A stretch of DNA of 64,000 nt from Pinus tabuliformis (lineage: Eukaryota; Streptophyta; Pinopsida; Pinales; Pinaceae), in NCBI GenBank assembly GCA_031772625.1, contig CM062813.1, positions 768,800,720-768,864,719 of the forward strand, written 5' to 3'. The notes beneath the pieces were generated by a model. That model was not told the DNA's origin and ran no database searches. It was given only the letters and a program-made list of their open reading frames with translations. Shown here piece after piece: positions 45,400-57,996 of the stretch (position 1 is the first letter of the stretch; each line of letters opens with the position of its first letter). The translations under genes were made by a program, and so were the position numbers.

Positions 45400-46545
45400 C
45401 TATACAATATGGGGACTAATGAGATATTGTGACGGTATGTACTTGAGTTCGAACGAAGAAGCATCCTCATGAATGCTCATGGAGGCGTCATGGGAGGACA
45501 TTATGTAGGGAGAGCAACCATACAAAAAATTGTATGCGCAAGGTTGTGGTAGCCAACCCTTCATTAGGATTCAAAAGAATACTACAAGGTGTGTTATGTA
45601 TTTCAAAGAACAGGCAGGCCATCGCGGAGGGATGAAATTCCTTTGAATCCACAAATGACATTGCAACCTTTAGAGAAGTGGGAAGTAGATTTTTTAGGAC
45701 CCATTCAGCCACAAGGGAAGATAGGGGCGAGGTACATTATCACTGCAACGGAGTAGTTGACTCGTTGGGAAAAATCATAGCTGGTGAAGGATTACACCAA
45801 TGCAATGGCTATGAAGTTCCTATTTGAGCATGTATTAACACGATTTGGATCTCCAAGGATCTTGATGAGTGATCGTGGTATGCACTTCCAGAATGAGACA
45901 ATCAATGCAGTAACGGAGGAATTTTAGGTATATCACGAGAAGATCACAGCTTGTCACCCATAAGCTAATGGGACAGTGGACGCGTTCAACAAAGTACTTG
46001 AAAATGTGTTGACCAAGGTTTGCAATGCTCAGCGAAGTGATTGGGACCTACACATACCTGCAGTATTGTGGGCTTATCGAACAACATGCAAAAATCTAAC
46101 AGGACAAACCCCTTTTAAGCTTTTCTATGGTGTGGAAGTCGTAATGCCTATGGAATACATCGTGTCTAGTCTACGCATAGCAGTGCTCATAGGTATGATG
46201 GATCGCGGAGCCCTGGAAGAGAGGCTCGCGTAGCTGAACGAGCTCGAAGAAGGAAGATTTTTGGCTGGGTTTCACTAACAGGTCCAAAAGCCGCGTGAAA
46301 AGGCATGGCATGATCTACACATCAAGCTGCAAACATTTAAGGTAAATGATCTGGTTCTTTTCTATGATAGTAAGTTTGATAAATTCCCCAGAAAATTCAG
46401 GATGCACTGGTTAGGACCTTATGTTATTAAGAAGATTATCAACAGAGGAGCGGTACAGCTGGTCAAGTTAAATGGAGAACCCTTCCCAGGAAAGGTGAAT
46501 GGTAGTCGCTTGAAGCCATACACCGACACTTTGACCATGTGATTA
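45400..46545 (+). pseudogene. Integrase region of element C
   Basis: The zinc domain (HGGVMGGHYVGRATIQKIV) lies near 45480-45540. The core shows WEVDFLGPIQPQG, LMSDRGMHFQN and [20 protein letters not shown] (46000), then [18 protein letters not shown]. The C-terminal domain has VNDLVLFYDSKF, MHWLGPYVIKKI and GSRLKPYTDT, ending near 46540. In the third catalytic motif the usual Glu reads Asp. Decayed. Confidence 0.88.
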
Positions 46546-46827
46546 AATGAAAGTAACACAGTTTTAACGCTCCAGGGAGGAGAAAGGAGGCAGAGGACTA
46601 TAAACTACACTGCCCGGGTTGGGGAGTTGCGCGATTTCAAGACTACGCGAAGCAGGGAAGTGTCACAAGGTCTGTGACAGCACGAAGGCAACTGCACTAC
46701 TCATGGAAATTGCATGCAGGTATACTGGAAAGTGACCATTAAAGCCATTGTTCATGATTTGATGGCCAGATTGTGGCCAAATTGAGCGGGCGGCAGGCAC
46801 TTAAGGCAAAATTTATGCATTAGATTC

Positions 46828-48600
46828 TTGAAAATCTACCGCCAATCTAGCATTAATGGGCCAAATGTGGGGGAAATAGTCAGATTTGAATTCAAAAGGC
46901 CCTATAAATTACAAGTGGATGTCCAGCAAAAAAGACTTGGCCTTTTGAAAATTCATTTGTCCTGCTATCAAGTGTGTATGGACCGTGTGAATTTTGAGGC
47001 TTTGAGAGCAAGTTCAGCGTTTGAGATATTGTCGAAGGAGACACAGGAGCTCCTGAATAGAATGATGTTGACACCCGCGGAAGCCATGGACACAAAAGCA
47101 CTGATAGCTGAGGAAGCCGCGCAGGAAATTGAGGTAGTAGAAGCTACCCCAGAGAGTGCCAAAGTGGTAGTCGAAGTCCCTAAATCACCCAAGACACCGA
47201 GACCAAAGAAGGATAAGCAGACTATGCTATGGGTGTGCATCTCACCATTAAAACCATAGAGGACCAAGCTCACTTTGCAGGAAAAGGGGAAGGCCATTAA
47301 TCTAGAGGCAGACGAGGAAGAATCTGAAGAAATCCTGGCGAATGAGGAGGATTTGGAATGGAAGTTGAAAACTAGGGTGCAGACCATATTACTGGGTTAC
47401 CAGAATATGTTCCTTTGCGCAAGGGAAAAGCCAAGGTGCCAAAGGACATAAACAAGAGCAAGAGCTCCCTGCAAAATTTGTTTCTCCCGGATGACATTGT
47501 TCTTAAGGGGCCATGCTTAGGGTGGGTTCTTGTACTAAAGTTCAAAGATTGGGACCTCGCAAATCACGAGAAATTCCCACATTTAGCGCCTAAGCAGCTA
47601 ATGCGTCGACTGATTGACACGACTACTGGAACAATCAAATTAGAGCCATGGACATGGCTCAAGGGTGTAGAGAAATTCGGGTTGCTCAACCTGCTTTGGG
47701 TACCGCATTACCACCGTGCCCCAGTGACCGTCTTCGTCATTAGGCAGCTGCTCTACTTGGTGCATGATGGTTGTTTGTGGTTGGAGGAACCCATTCCCAT
47801 CACAGACCACTTGATCCTTCGAATCACATGGCTGCCTTACTCATGGGGGGATCCAGCAAATATACTAGAAGGAAGAGGTGGTGAGTTGGACCTCGTGGAA
47901 GCTATGGAGAAGAAATTCAAGTTAGAGAAGAAGAAGCAGGGATATGCCATCTCCAGCATTAACAACCCTCTAGTCAAGGTAGCCATGCAAATATTAGCAG
48001 GGAAGGTGATGCGAAAGTGCCGCGTGGATGAGGTGCCTGCGCCTGTGATTGTACTAGTAGCCCAATGCTCTGAAGGATTCTAATTCAACTAGGCAAATTA
48101 TCTATGCTATGAGTTCCTTGCGAACTGTCACAAGGCATGGGAGCAGGGCATGACATTCCTCTACGTATGGCTCTTGCTGTCAATTGTATTGATGGCATGG
48201 GAGCTACCAGAAGACAGCCAATTCCCTGCGGTCACACCGACCTTCCAGAGGCAGCGAAGTATTATTTGTTGTGGGAAACCAAGGACACGTAATGTGTGAC
48301 TGAAAGCAATATCTTTTGGATCTTGATGGAGATGAGTATCCAGATGGGGATCAATCGCAAGCCGTGGTTGTCGCCCATAGTATACGCTAGTTTGCAGAGA
48401 TTTAAAGAGTTCAAAGAGGATTTCCACCATGTCATTATCATGACAGAGAAGGACCCCACAAAGACATGGCATAGCTTACATTATCTGGCAACAGATGATG
48501 TTACCTTTGAAGTCTTCGAGTCTTGGCTGCCGGAGTGGCACGCTACAACAAGCTCCGTGGTGAAAACGAAAAACTCTGTCACGCAGTGTAAGAAGGAATA
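46828..48600 (+). pseudogene. Accessory frame of element C, globular part (product unrecognised)
   Basis: Lies after the integrase. A first part ends in a Pro/Lys-rich linker (KVVVEVPKSPKTPRPKKDKQ near 47160-47220). A second, 222-codon open stretch (47415-48083) has Trp-rich wording: GWVLVLKFKDWDLANHEKF, LEPWTWLKGVEKFGLLNLLW, RQLLYLVHDGCLWLEEPI. Then come ANCHKAWEQGMTFLYVWLL and a helical stretch to 48600. I recognise no enzyme motif. Such 3' frames are a known feature of Tat/Athila-type elements, with unknown role. Confidence 0.6.
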
Positions 48601-48984
48601 AACAAAGCTTAGAATGGCGCAGCTGGCTGAAAAGAATAGAAAAGAGGAAGCGAGGTTAAGATCCAAGCAACGAGTGATGCCGCAAAATTGGCAGAATAGC
48701 AGGAGATAGGAGGAGAAGAGCGCGAAGGACAGAAGTCACCTTCGCCCAAGGCTGAGGTAGAAATAGAGGAGCCAAAAAAACAAGGTGGTGTGGGCTAGTA
48801 GATGACATCCATCCAACTCAAGCATCAGGGACCGCAAGAGAAGGCAGTGTCACGAAAGAAAACCAAGGCTTCAAATACATCCTTGGACCCAATCACCCTC
48901 ACTAAGGGGGATTTTCACAATATTGGAGAAACGTTGAGGGATATCACCATGGAGGCCCTCCAACAGTTCGAAGAGTAGTAGTAA

Positions 48985-50090
48985 TTGGTATTAGCAGCTC
49001 ACCAGATAGAGCTACAGGAGTTGCAGTCTCGCACTCCACAAGTTGGCACAATGTCCATCAGCCTCACAATCAGCACTTCAGTTGCCGTGGAGATGTTGCG
49101 CACAAGGGTGGCCAACGCGATACTACTACCAGATGGGGCACTTACTACAGAAAATGAGGCTAACAAGCCCATGATCAGTAGCCTGAAAAGGGTGGGATTG
49201 AATATGGTCACTCTCCCTCGAGAAATGCTCCACTTCTTGCAGGATGGAGTCACCGCGCAACTTAGGGCCCGGGAGAGTCGCACTCTACAGGTGATGAGCG
49301 AGCAGTGCATCACTATCAAGCAATTGGGCCTCGAGCACAACAAGGCAGTGGACAAAAATAAGAAAATCATGCAGGTAGTGGAGGAAGCCTGCCGAATGGT
49401 CCTGGAGTTGGACATTCAGGCAGAAGAACCGGTTGAGGCACGCGCCCGCAAGTTTGCCACACAAGTGCGCGACGCTCTGACATAGATGGACAGGATTTAG
49501 TTAGAGCTGAACCCACAAATCACAAAATTGTATTTGAGGGCTCAGCCTTCAACTCCACCAAAATCCAGGGAACAGCCTGCCACTGCTGTTACAACAACAA
49601 TAGTAGTAGTCAGCAGTGCAGTAGCAAACTGCACGTGACTTTTTGAACAGTCATTCGAGGTCCTGACCACCCTGTAGGAGGACCCGACTGTAGAGCACCT
49701 GGAGATAGAGGCGTGCGAGTTACAATAAAGACATGATGAGGTCAAAGGGACTGCGTAGATGGTCGCCCTTACACAGAGGCTCGTACATATGTTGGAGGAA
49801 AAGGCGCTTAAGGAACAGGTGGATGCCGCTTGGCACAAAAAAGCGGTCCTAAAAGCACGTCTATAGCTATGGATAGATGAGGCATATACGATCATGACTT
49901 CCATTGAAGGGAAGCTCACGACACTGTAGGAAACTCAGCAGAAGATTCAGTGTGGCAGTTCAGCGGCAGTCACTAAGCAGAGAGTGGAAGAAGTCCAGCA
50001 AGCGGCCGCTCAGTGCACTGCTGAGGTTGCGATCATCCAAACAGAGCTGCGAGGTCTTCGCGCTAAGATCTCCACACCTGCAGAGTGACT
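48985..50090 (+). pseudogene. Accessory frame of element C, coiled-coil part
   Basis: A 166-codon open stretch (48985-49485) continues the accessory coding. Heptad-like helices (QIELQELQSRT, QVMSEQCITIKQLGLEHNKA, NKKIMQVVEEACRMVLELDI) are followed by decayed helical sequence to about 50090 (ALTQRLVHMLEEKALKEQVD). It contains no catalytic motif. It ends about 35 bp before the 3' LTR, as in element B. Confidence 0.6.
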
Positions 50091-50109
50091 GGAGGGCGAG
50101 TCACAATGT

Positions 50110-50123
50110 TTGTGTTGGGGGCC
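50110..50123 (+). promoter_or_regulatory. Polypurine-tract position of element C
   Basis: A G-rich run (TTGTGTTGGGGGCC) precedes the 3' LTR directly. It is less purine-pure than usual, probably decayed. Confidence 0.4.
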
Positions 50124-51040
50124 TGTTGGGCTCAGGATCCCTCAATGGTAGTTTTAGGGCTAAATGACCATATTTTGGTCAAATTTTGTAATCCAAGTGT
50201 AAAGACTTCGTATTTTGTGGTCATGGAGCGCGTAGGTGTTAAAGATTCATAGGGTTGTCCGCCCTTATTTTGGAAATGTAATATCGGTTGTAAAAGATCT
50301 ACCCATGGTTTGCGGACCATGGGATTGTATAAATAGAGCTAAGATCTAAGTAGTTTGATAACAAGAATAGAAGATAGACACACGAATATATGATGTATGA
50401 GAGATAGCTCTAAGGTAGAAGTCTAAGTTTGGGTCGTAGCATAGGTAGAGGTTCTACAGATGAGTGCCTAGAGGCCTAGGGTAGAAATCCGCAGCTGAGT
50501 GTGCGGACCCCTGCAGCTAAGTGCATAGGGCGGGTCGAGTCTGTAATCATCTAAAATTATCAATAAAGAGAAGTATTCCACAATTTCTGTATTTTTATTT
50601 CCTTTTTATGCATCTTTTTATGTTGGGTATGAATTTCACTTATAATTCTTATATGATGCGCAAATGTATGTAAATGTGTCGGTTAATAAGATAAGTAAGA
50701 CACTTAGCCTAGTTTGGGAGATATCACAATTCACTGCCATAGCAATGCAAAAGTCTGTGAGCCGCAGGTTAGGGCTGCGTAAAAGCCAATTGTACCCTTT
50801 CACGAAGGTACTGAAGGGTGGAACAAAGGGCTAAGAAACCCACGTGAAGGCAGGTATAGCCAGAATAAACCAATGTCACAACCATCTCTGGGTGTGAAAA
50901 CTTGGTTCCAGCATCCCCCCATATTGTTTCGGGTGAGACTTCAGTCCGCGCTCCGCGGGCTGATGCCGAAAGGGCCAGTAGTGTAGAGATTTGTTTGACT
51001 AACTAATGTTGAACCTGTGTCAGGCCCCCTCAATCCAACA
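50124..51040 (+). repeat. 3' LTR of element C
   Basis: TGTTGGGC...TCCAACA, 917 bp, the partner of 24623-25590. The palindrome-TATA block (50302-50335) and AATAAA are kept. It lacks about 51 bp found in the 5' copy. Confidence 0.94.
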
Positions 51041-53495
51041 AAGACCATTTTGCAAAATTCTAAGGAAGGAAGCTATTGAAATTAACTTTAAAATAAAATA
51101 GGAAATTGAAACTTTACTTATCCTACTACGTCAAGGAAACACTAATTTATTTGCCAGAAAAGAAAGGATGGAAAAGAAAACCCTAACTGTGTTTTGCAAA
51201 AAAATGACAAGAATGTAAACCTAAACTAGTTGTAGGAAATAAAATGAAAGAAATAAAGGATATACTATTTCCTTCAAAATAAATTCCACACTATTTGTAA
51301 AATCCATCAAATTCTCAAAGGTAATCAATGTAAACTATTTCTACACTACTTAACTCTTAACCAAAACAGTAAACCCTAATTGCATATTTGAAGCTACAAT
51401 GATGAAAAAATTATCTACAAAGGGTCTCTGATCTCTTCGAGTTAGATTCCAAGGCTTATGGTACATTGTCAAATGATGAAAAATAAAAAATATGCTTAAG
51501 AGGCAATTAAGGTCGAGTTCTGATTAATTTTGTGAAGTCAATATGTTACAAGGATTGCTACAGGATGCTACAAGATTCCCTGTAATGCTGCAGGATTTCA
51601 TCTGATAGCAATCTAAGGGTTATAAAAGTGGTCTAAAGGTGGGATAAGATAGTAGGAGGGTGTGGGAGAGTGTAATGGACCTTTCCAAGCTTATATGTAC
51701 TAAGTATCCCATCTTGTGCAAGGGAAGTTAAACTTAAACTAATATTTTCCTATAGATTTGCAATGTAATTTTTTGTGTGCCGATAATTTGGAGGAAATGG
51801 GGAGAAAGGTGTTCAAAGAGATGGTATGGATGCTAGTAAATGATTTTATTCTATCTTCTGAACCAATAAATGTCACCTACACACAAATTGATTCTTCAAC
51901 TAGCAAAAAACATCATGAGTAAAGGAGTTTAAAATACTAATTATAGAAAACCCAAATGCATAGGAAAGGATGAGTTGAATTTAAACTAGAGCCTAATTGT
52001 TGCATGAAAGAAATAATATATTTTTGTTTTCTTGTCCCTACAAGTTATACAGTCGAGCTCCTCAATAAATCCTACTCAAAAACCTACAACAACAAACCTT
52101 TTCTCATAAACAAACTTTTAGGAAGAAGCACAACTAAGCTAAGCACAAAAAAAAAGGAATGCATAACATAAATATAAAAGAGAGGGGCTTCAGTTATTAG
52201 GTTGGGCCCTAACCCAAGGAGACTTAACTCCCTTAAAACACCCTTAGAATAGAGGAAAAAAGAGTCTTTTCATTGATCTCATAAATTGTTGAAAACATAA
52301 CATGATAATGGAAATAACTAGTAAGGTCTAGTTTTAACATCCATTGTATTCGTTCAAAACATTGAATCTTACTGAGCTGCTAAACTCGTTTATTTATACA
52401 AGAGTGAGTGAGGGGAAACCTCCTTGAAGGGAGGGATACTTCCCTCCAAAACTCCTACAAAAATGGATATGTTCTCCTAAGATTGTTGCAGTCACTAAGG
52501 AATAGTAATTGTCAATAAGCCAACCAAGTTGTTGATGGGCTAATGCAAGGAACGAGCCTCCTAGATTTCCTTTTGTTGGTCTCTAATGTGCTCCTGCACA
52601 ATAAATTCTACTCGACCTGCACATTTAGTGCATTAGGCTAAAGGATATGAAAAATATTCCTTAACCTTCCTAGTGAACACATTATAGCTCAAAAATATGT
52701 CATCAAAGAAAAATAGAGAGGTTAAAATGTGTTGAAGGGTGGCAAGATGGGCCTTTAATGGTACCTATTTTGGAGGCCCATCAGTATGCATGGTATGATG
52801 GACAAGAGTGCCATGAATGTTGGACTTTGGACACTGAGTCAATTTTTGGGACTGATGATTAATGTGCTATGATTTTGAACTCTAATTGTGTGATTTGAAT
52901 TGTGAATATGCATGTCATGTTGTTACTATGTGTGGTTTTTCATGTATGATTGTGATTATGGATCCTACTTCATTTTTCGATGTTACCTTTTACTTTACCT
53001 CTTGCATTTCCTTTTGATTTTATAATTGTCCCTTGATTTACATACTTGGAGATTTGGAATAAGTTGCTTGGGTGGTAGGAAAGCCACAAATTACAGAGAA
53101 AGGGGCAATACATGAATTATATATTAAGTACTATGGGGAAAATTAGCATGAACATGATAACAAGAACCAATGAAAATGTAAGTGGTTAGAAATTTTCCAC
53201 ATGACAACAATGTGGGCCCATAAAAATGATGGACAATACAATGGTAAAAGGGAGTCCTCTTAACCCTGAACTTATTTTCACATGTGCTTATATATTGTAT
53301 ACATGATTATGTTGATGCATATGTATATATGAAAATTCCATTTTTATTGATAGGTTTTGTCAGGAGTCATTCTTGTGGAATAATGATGGTATATAGTCAT
53401 TTAATGAAAATATGGATGCACATGGTACAATGAGGAAAAGACATGCAGGTGGAGCAAGTGCTCTAGACTCCTATTGTGTGTCACGTGGATCTTGA
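51041..53495. other. Noncoding DNA right of element C
   Basis: No gene recognised. If C landed in D's LTR, the left part of this stretch is the rest of that LTR on the minus strand. A minus-strand TATAAATA near 52395 would fit, but there is no second LTR copy to confirm it. A TGCTACAGG-rich patch lies near 51555-51600. Confidence 0.4.
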
Positions 53496-53960
53496 ATAGA
53501 GTTTTGGATTCCCTTGTTGTTGATTGAGGGTGGAATTATAAACCTCTGGATTCCCTTGAGGGTGGAGGTATAAGCCTATGGATTCCCTTATTCTTTGTGT
53601 ATGCGTGCATGTGTCGTACCATCTCATATGTGTGTTTGTTTCATGTGTATGTGGTATGGTGCCACATGTATATGAATATGTGTTTGTTACTTGTTTGGGA
53701 CAAGAAGGCATGGGATTGTCAGGGCCCACGTGCTATGTATTGTTTCTAGGTGGAGGCAAGATAGCCTCTAGATTCTGAATGATAATATTTATGTTGATAG
53801 AAAACTACTAATTTTGGTAGTGACTACCTTGTTTGGTAGTGTCCATAGTAGAAAATGGGATTATATATATAACCATCATTGATGGAGGTATAAACCTCCA
53901 GATTCCCTTGATAATTCAAGGTGGAGGTGTGCCTCTGGATTCCCTTGTTTCTTTGCCAAC
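53496..53960. repeat. Dispersed short repeats with GGATTCCCTTG units
   Basis: The unit GGTGGAGGTATAAACCTC plus YGGATTCCCTTG occurs about six times, complete or partial (near 53505, 53530, 53560, 53750, 53880 and 53920). The part GGAGGTATAAACCTCC is itself an inverted repeat. One copy occurs in opposite orientation near 60204-60240. Confidence 0.75.
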
Positions 53961-54639
53961 CGATCCAACATGATCATTGGTTAGTACCTTGGCACTTAGG
54001 CTTGAGGATAACTAGAGCCCTGGAGCAGCATGACTATTGAGTTGATATCCTGAAAAATAGTTTGTAGGGTACCTAGAGTATTGTAGAAATTACTTTAGGT
54101 TAGCACTTTTTCCATGGAGGACATGTTATTGTATGGGTTCTTGCAAGGATATGCAATTGACCCCATGTGTGTACGAGAAAAGGGGAAGCCATCAAATCAA
54201 GATAAATACCAATGCTTTATTGATATTCTAAATATTTAGATTGTAAGCATGATTGATGATAACTTGGACTTTTTAGCTAACCTGGTGATATTTTCTAGTT
54301 ATGATGATTTTATTTATGCACTAACACAATTTGTTGTAGGAATTCTGGAAAATTCCAAGTTCACTACATGGATAGACTACTAATAAGTTATAATTTACAT
54401 TCATTACATTTTTCCTTATGATGAGTCCCATGGAATATTTGTGCCTATGATGTGGGAATAGCCATTAGACTACTCAGTTCAAATGAAAAAAGTGAGCCAC
54501 AAGATGGAACAAAAATAGTGTGTAAAAGCCAAATATTTTAGGAACAGTGCCATTGTGGGACACTAGCACCAATGGTGCCAACTAATTTCCATAAAGCATG
54601 CTATGACCAGTATGAATGTTTTGAGGCAGGGATATGGCT

Positions 54640-55225
54640 TGGTTTTGAGACCTCTACAATGAAAGGAAGCATTTCCAAGAATGGATCACCTGAGGGACTA
54701 GGAAGCAGAGAAGGGGATGCCTAAACTTGGAAGGTGAGCGATAACATGGAAGGGGGGTGACTGAATTTCTCGAGGAACTAGGAAGAAGAGAAGGGAAGGA
54801 TGGAAAATAAATTGGTTTTTTGTCATGAGCATAGTTTAATGGAACCAGAAGCACATTGTGGGTGTGCCTAGAAACAATGAGTTGGGAACCGTTCGCTAAA
54901 GGAACAAGGAGTGCAAGGATAACAATGTTGGACATTGGAGGTAGGAAGAACTCTAGAGATATGGAACAAATCCAAGTTGGATTGAACACATCTAAAGCAT
55001 AAAAAGACAAAAAAGAGTGTTATCGGAAGATGGTTGAATTTATAAATTAATATCTACCAAATGGTTGGGCAAGCCACTATACATACAAGATGGATTATAA
55101 AATCTTAAACAAACTATACACATAAAAATCCCTATTAGTTCTGATCAATCTTTTAAGTATTCATTTTTTATATTTTATGTGGTCATTGAACACCGAGGAT
55201 GGTGTTCCCCCAATGGGGAGGGTTT
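54640..55225 (-). repeat. Repeat family copy 1 (inverted relative to 59915-60640)
   Basis: Read on the minus strand, this stretch aligns in order with 59915-60640. Shared words include GGGGAACACCATCCTCGGTG, TCCAATGTCCAACRTT, TCACCTTCCAAGTT and the CATAYYCCTGCCTCAAAAC-like end. It is clearly diverged and has no gene. Probably an LTR or other terminal part of an old element. Confidence 0.8.
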
Positions 55226-56042
55226 TTGACAAATCGATTACATTTTCAAATTATTACAAGCATTGTAAAATAATTTAAATGGACTAAGCTTATGGACATG
55301 GGTTCCAAAGCTGAAGAGGCAAAAATTACTTGGGATGTTGTTTTTTTTATGGAAACCATGAAGACGAACAAGTGTGCATAAAGGACATGTTATAAACTAT
55401 ATGTTGGAGATAAGGACAAGAGCATGTCTCTTGGTAACGAAATGTAACACAGAAGGTCCAATAGAAATAGGACCATGCAGTAAGGAGAAAATTGGCGATC
55501 AAAATCATGTAAGGAATATTCGGACCACCTGTGGTAAGGTTTGTTAACTGAAATAAAATAAAAAAAAAAAAAAAGAGATAGGGGTGCAATTGGCACAATC
55601 TCATGGGCTGGAGGAATCCTTTCTAGGCAGGGATAATGACCAAGGAATCTATACGTAAGCAAAACTGGAGGAGAAAGAAGCACAGACTAGACATATCCAA
55701 GGAGGTAGCAAACCTTCAAGCTCAGAAGGAGGCCATGTTTTGCCTATTTTTCCATGACTTTAACCAGTTATAGCAAGAGCCATATTCACCCAACAGGAGG
55801 TCGAGTTCATTTATGGAGCAGAGGGATAAGTTTCTCCCTTATTTTGGTGTTAGTCGAGTTATCATTTATTGGGTCAAATTCTCAAGGAGAGAGCAGGAGT
55901 TTATTTGATCCAGGTGGATATTAGCATCCACCCACCTATTCCACTTTGACCCCACCATTTTTTCTTTTCATTTTCGTTAATTGTAGCAAAAATTACCATT
56001 TTTGGTATTTTTTCGGGTCCTAAACATCTAGAGCCATTTTGA
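55226..56042. other. Noncoding DNA before element F
   Basis: No recognisable gene. It includes an A-rich run near 55556-55575. It probably includes part of F's 5' LTR, whose left boundary I could not place. Confidence 0.4.
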
Positions 56043-56104
56043 GAGACTAAAAGACGTTTTTAGGGAAAACAAAGAGACTAAAAGACATTTTTAGGGAAAA
56101 CGGG
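56043..56104. repeat. 31-bp tandem duplication
   Basis: GAGACTAAAAGACGTTTTTA... at 56043 repeats at 56074 with one or two changes. It lies within the probable 5' LTR of element F. Confidence 0.88.
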
Positions 56105-56551
56105 GATACTAGAAAAGTGCCAAACTAGTTTCCTTATTTGTTTTCAGCCTCCTCTTCAGGATATTCAAGATGAGGTATTATGATAGCCAAATAGAGATCG
56201 TATGCCAAAGTTAAGACCCCAGGAAGTTGACATTCCAACTTACCACAATAGGGCCCACACGATTTTGTCACTTCATCTCCTAGGGTTAGATTTTTGGATT
56301 TTTAGGGTTTCTCGTTACTTCTATATGATAAAAAGGCCACCGAGCCTCATTGTAACACAGTTCAGAGGCGTGTAGACACCACATATCTTGTAAGAGATAA
56401 GCTACCATCACTTGAGCTAGTTTATTTCCATTCTATATGTAAGCATAGTTCATTTCTTTGATATCAATGAAATGAAGTTTTATTTATGTTACGTCTTGGT
56501 GTTTATGTTTTTATATGTATTTTGTTGCATTCTTGTATAAGTATGGATTAA

Positions 56552-56565
56552 TGGTATCATATCAG
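56552..56565 (+). promoter_or_regulatory. Primer-binding-site remnant of element F
   Basis: TGGTATCATATCAG resembles TGGTATCAGAGC, the tRNA-Met site. It lies about 100 bp before a gag remnant. The upstream stretch with TATATGATAAAAAGGCC near 56322 looks like an LTR promoter. Confidence 0.5.
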
Positions 56566-56639
56566 TATGCTCTTTCTCTTTTTTTCTTTGCATGTCCCCG
56601 ACGAGGTCAGGGTAAAAGGAGTTGGGGCTTGAACTAGTT

Positions 56640-57390
56640 GAACGTTTGCAAGACTAGCCTTGCAAACTCCACGACCTCCCATGGAAGAAGAAAATAAAGG
56701 AAAAGGAGTAGGAGATCCTTTCAAAATATTGCTCGAGGAATCCATTGAGTGACATAGGAATGCGATGATGGATAACTTTTCCCAAATCCTTCAGCGGCTA
56801 CCCACAGGAAATATATCTTCATTGAACATCCACTCTAGACACACCACTCCCTTTAAGGTACAATTCAAATTTTACATTATCATATTTGAAGGCCAAATAG
56901 ATGCATATTTCATAGATAAATGGTTAAATATCTAGAAACGATATTTTTCGGTTCATGACTTTTCCAATCAGGAAAAAATTACATTTTCACTCCGCAAATA
57001 TGCCTCCCATGTCAAGGACTGGTGGGAAACCTACTATGAACAAAAGGATGAGAGGGAATCCTAATTGTTTTCAGCTACACCCACCTAGAATTCTTTCCAA
57101 GACACCATCAAGGAACAATATTACCCTGTCGGGAGCTATGAAGATAAATACATAAAGTCGACCATTGTAAAAACCTCCTCATACATCTACCCAAGTAACC
57201 ATCCAACCAGGGTAAAAATGTGACAAGAGTCTACTATTATTGGATTGGACCTCCTATGTGACATTAAGGAAGTGGAATTGACGAAACATATCAACCAACC
57301 TATCAACATCAATAATAGAAACCTCAGGAGACATATCAGCCACTCAAACATCCTATCCCTGGGTCCCATTGATGTTCTGCACATCTCATT
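56640..57390 (+). pseudogene. gag: gag remnant of element F (Ty3/gypsy)
   Basis: Readable segments: FEGQIDAYFIDKWLNI, YFSVHDFSNQEKITFSLRKY, HVKDWWETYYEQKDERES and FQDTIKEQYYPVGSYEDKYI. These are the capsid domain of a plant Ty3/gypsy Gag in correct order (interest region, W-W, F-x-D-x-I-K-x-x-Y-Y-P). Nothing of the polymerase follows: coding ends at the fold-back element at 57393. The rest of F is missing or too decayed. Several breaks. Confidence 0.8.
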
Positions 57391-57392
57391 AG

Positions 57393-57996
57393 GGGAATTT
57401 TGAGGTCTAAAATGGGCCTCCTGAGAAAAGTGTACAACAAAAATAAACTTTATTAGAAACAATAGGATTCAAGATGATGATGTCAACTATGGGGGATGAT
57501 TCACCATTTTTGGAGTAAAAAAGTAAAAAGAATATAAAATAATAAAAATACTTTTTCAACTCGTATTTTCAACTTATCTCCCTAGGGTTTTACTAAAATT
57601 TCGAGCAGGATTACTTGTTGGATGAAAAATTTAATTCCTCATCCAAGGAGTACCCATGTTGCATACTTTTGATAGACCTTGCTACACGAAAAATGAGAAA
57701 TACATGAAAAAACATTATTGCAATCACATTTTTCATGTATTTGTCATTTTTCATGTAGCAAGGTTCATATAATGTATGCAATATGGATACTCCTTGGATA
57801 AGGAATCAAACTCTGCATCCAATGAGTGTTTCTGCTCGAAACCTAAGTAAACCCATAGGGAGATAAGTTGAAAATATGAGTTGAAAATATAGTTTTTTTT
57901 TTTCCCTCTAAAATTTTACGATGTAATATTATTTTATTATTTCCACTATTATTTTATAATTTCCTTAGGAGACCCATTTTAGACCTCAAAATTCCC
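57393..57996. mobile_element. Fold-back (MITE-like) element, ~600 bp
   Basis: GGGAATTTTGAGGTCTAAAA at the left end is mirrored by TTTTAGACCTCAAAATTCCC at the right end. Inside, TTTCAACTTATCTCCCTA (about 57566) pairs with the complement at about 57855, CTCATCCAAGGAGTA (about 57639) with TACTCCTTGGATAAG (about 57789), and ACATGAAAAA (about 57703) with TTTTTCATGT. Almost the whole element is therefore one imperfect hairpin with its apex near 57715-57725. No coding. A clear target duplication is not visible. Confidence 0.85.

Larger units (their letters stand above)
24623..51040 (+). mobile_element. Element C: long Ty3/gypsy element, split by nested element B
   Basis: Two LTRs (24623-25590 and 50124-51040) share TGTTGGGC starts and TCCAACA ends and differ by about 10-11% by eye. 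Removing the nested B (27636-42139, with one CATGG copy) leaves about 11.9 kb: leader frame, gag with zinc knuckles, protease, a second capsid-like segment, reverse transcriptase with an FDDW box, RNase H, integrase, then about 3.5 kb of accessory coding. The flanks GAGAT (24618-24622) and AAGAC (51041-51045) agree at only 3 of 5 bases, so the target duplication is decayed. Dozens of breaks. Older than B by nesting and by LTR divergence. Confidence 0.92.

Noticed and set aside
46968-47387. 139-codon Ser-rich minus-strand frame
   Set aside because: Antisense of C's accessory frame; Ser-richness reflects the opposite strand.
2750-51600. TGTAGCA-rich patches near 2750 and 51560 as the LTR pair of element D
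   Set aside because: They match in opposite orientation and only over short words.
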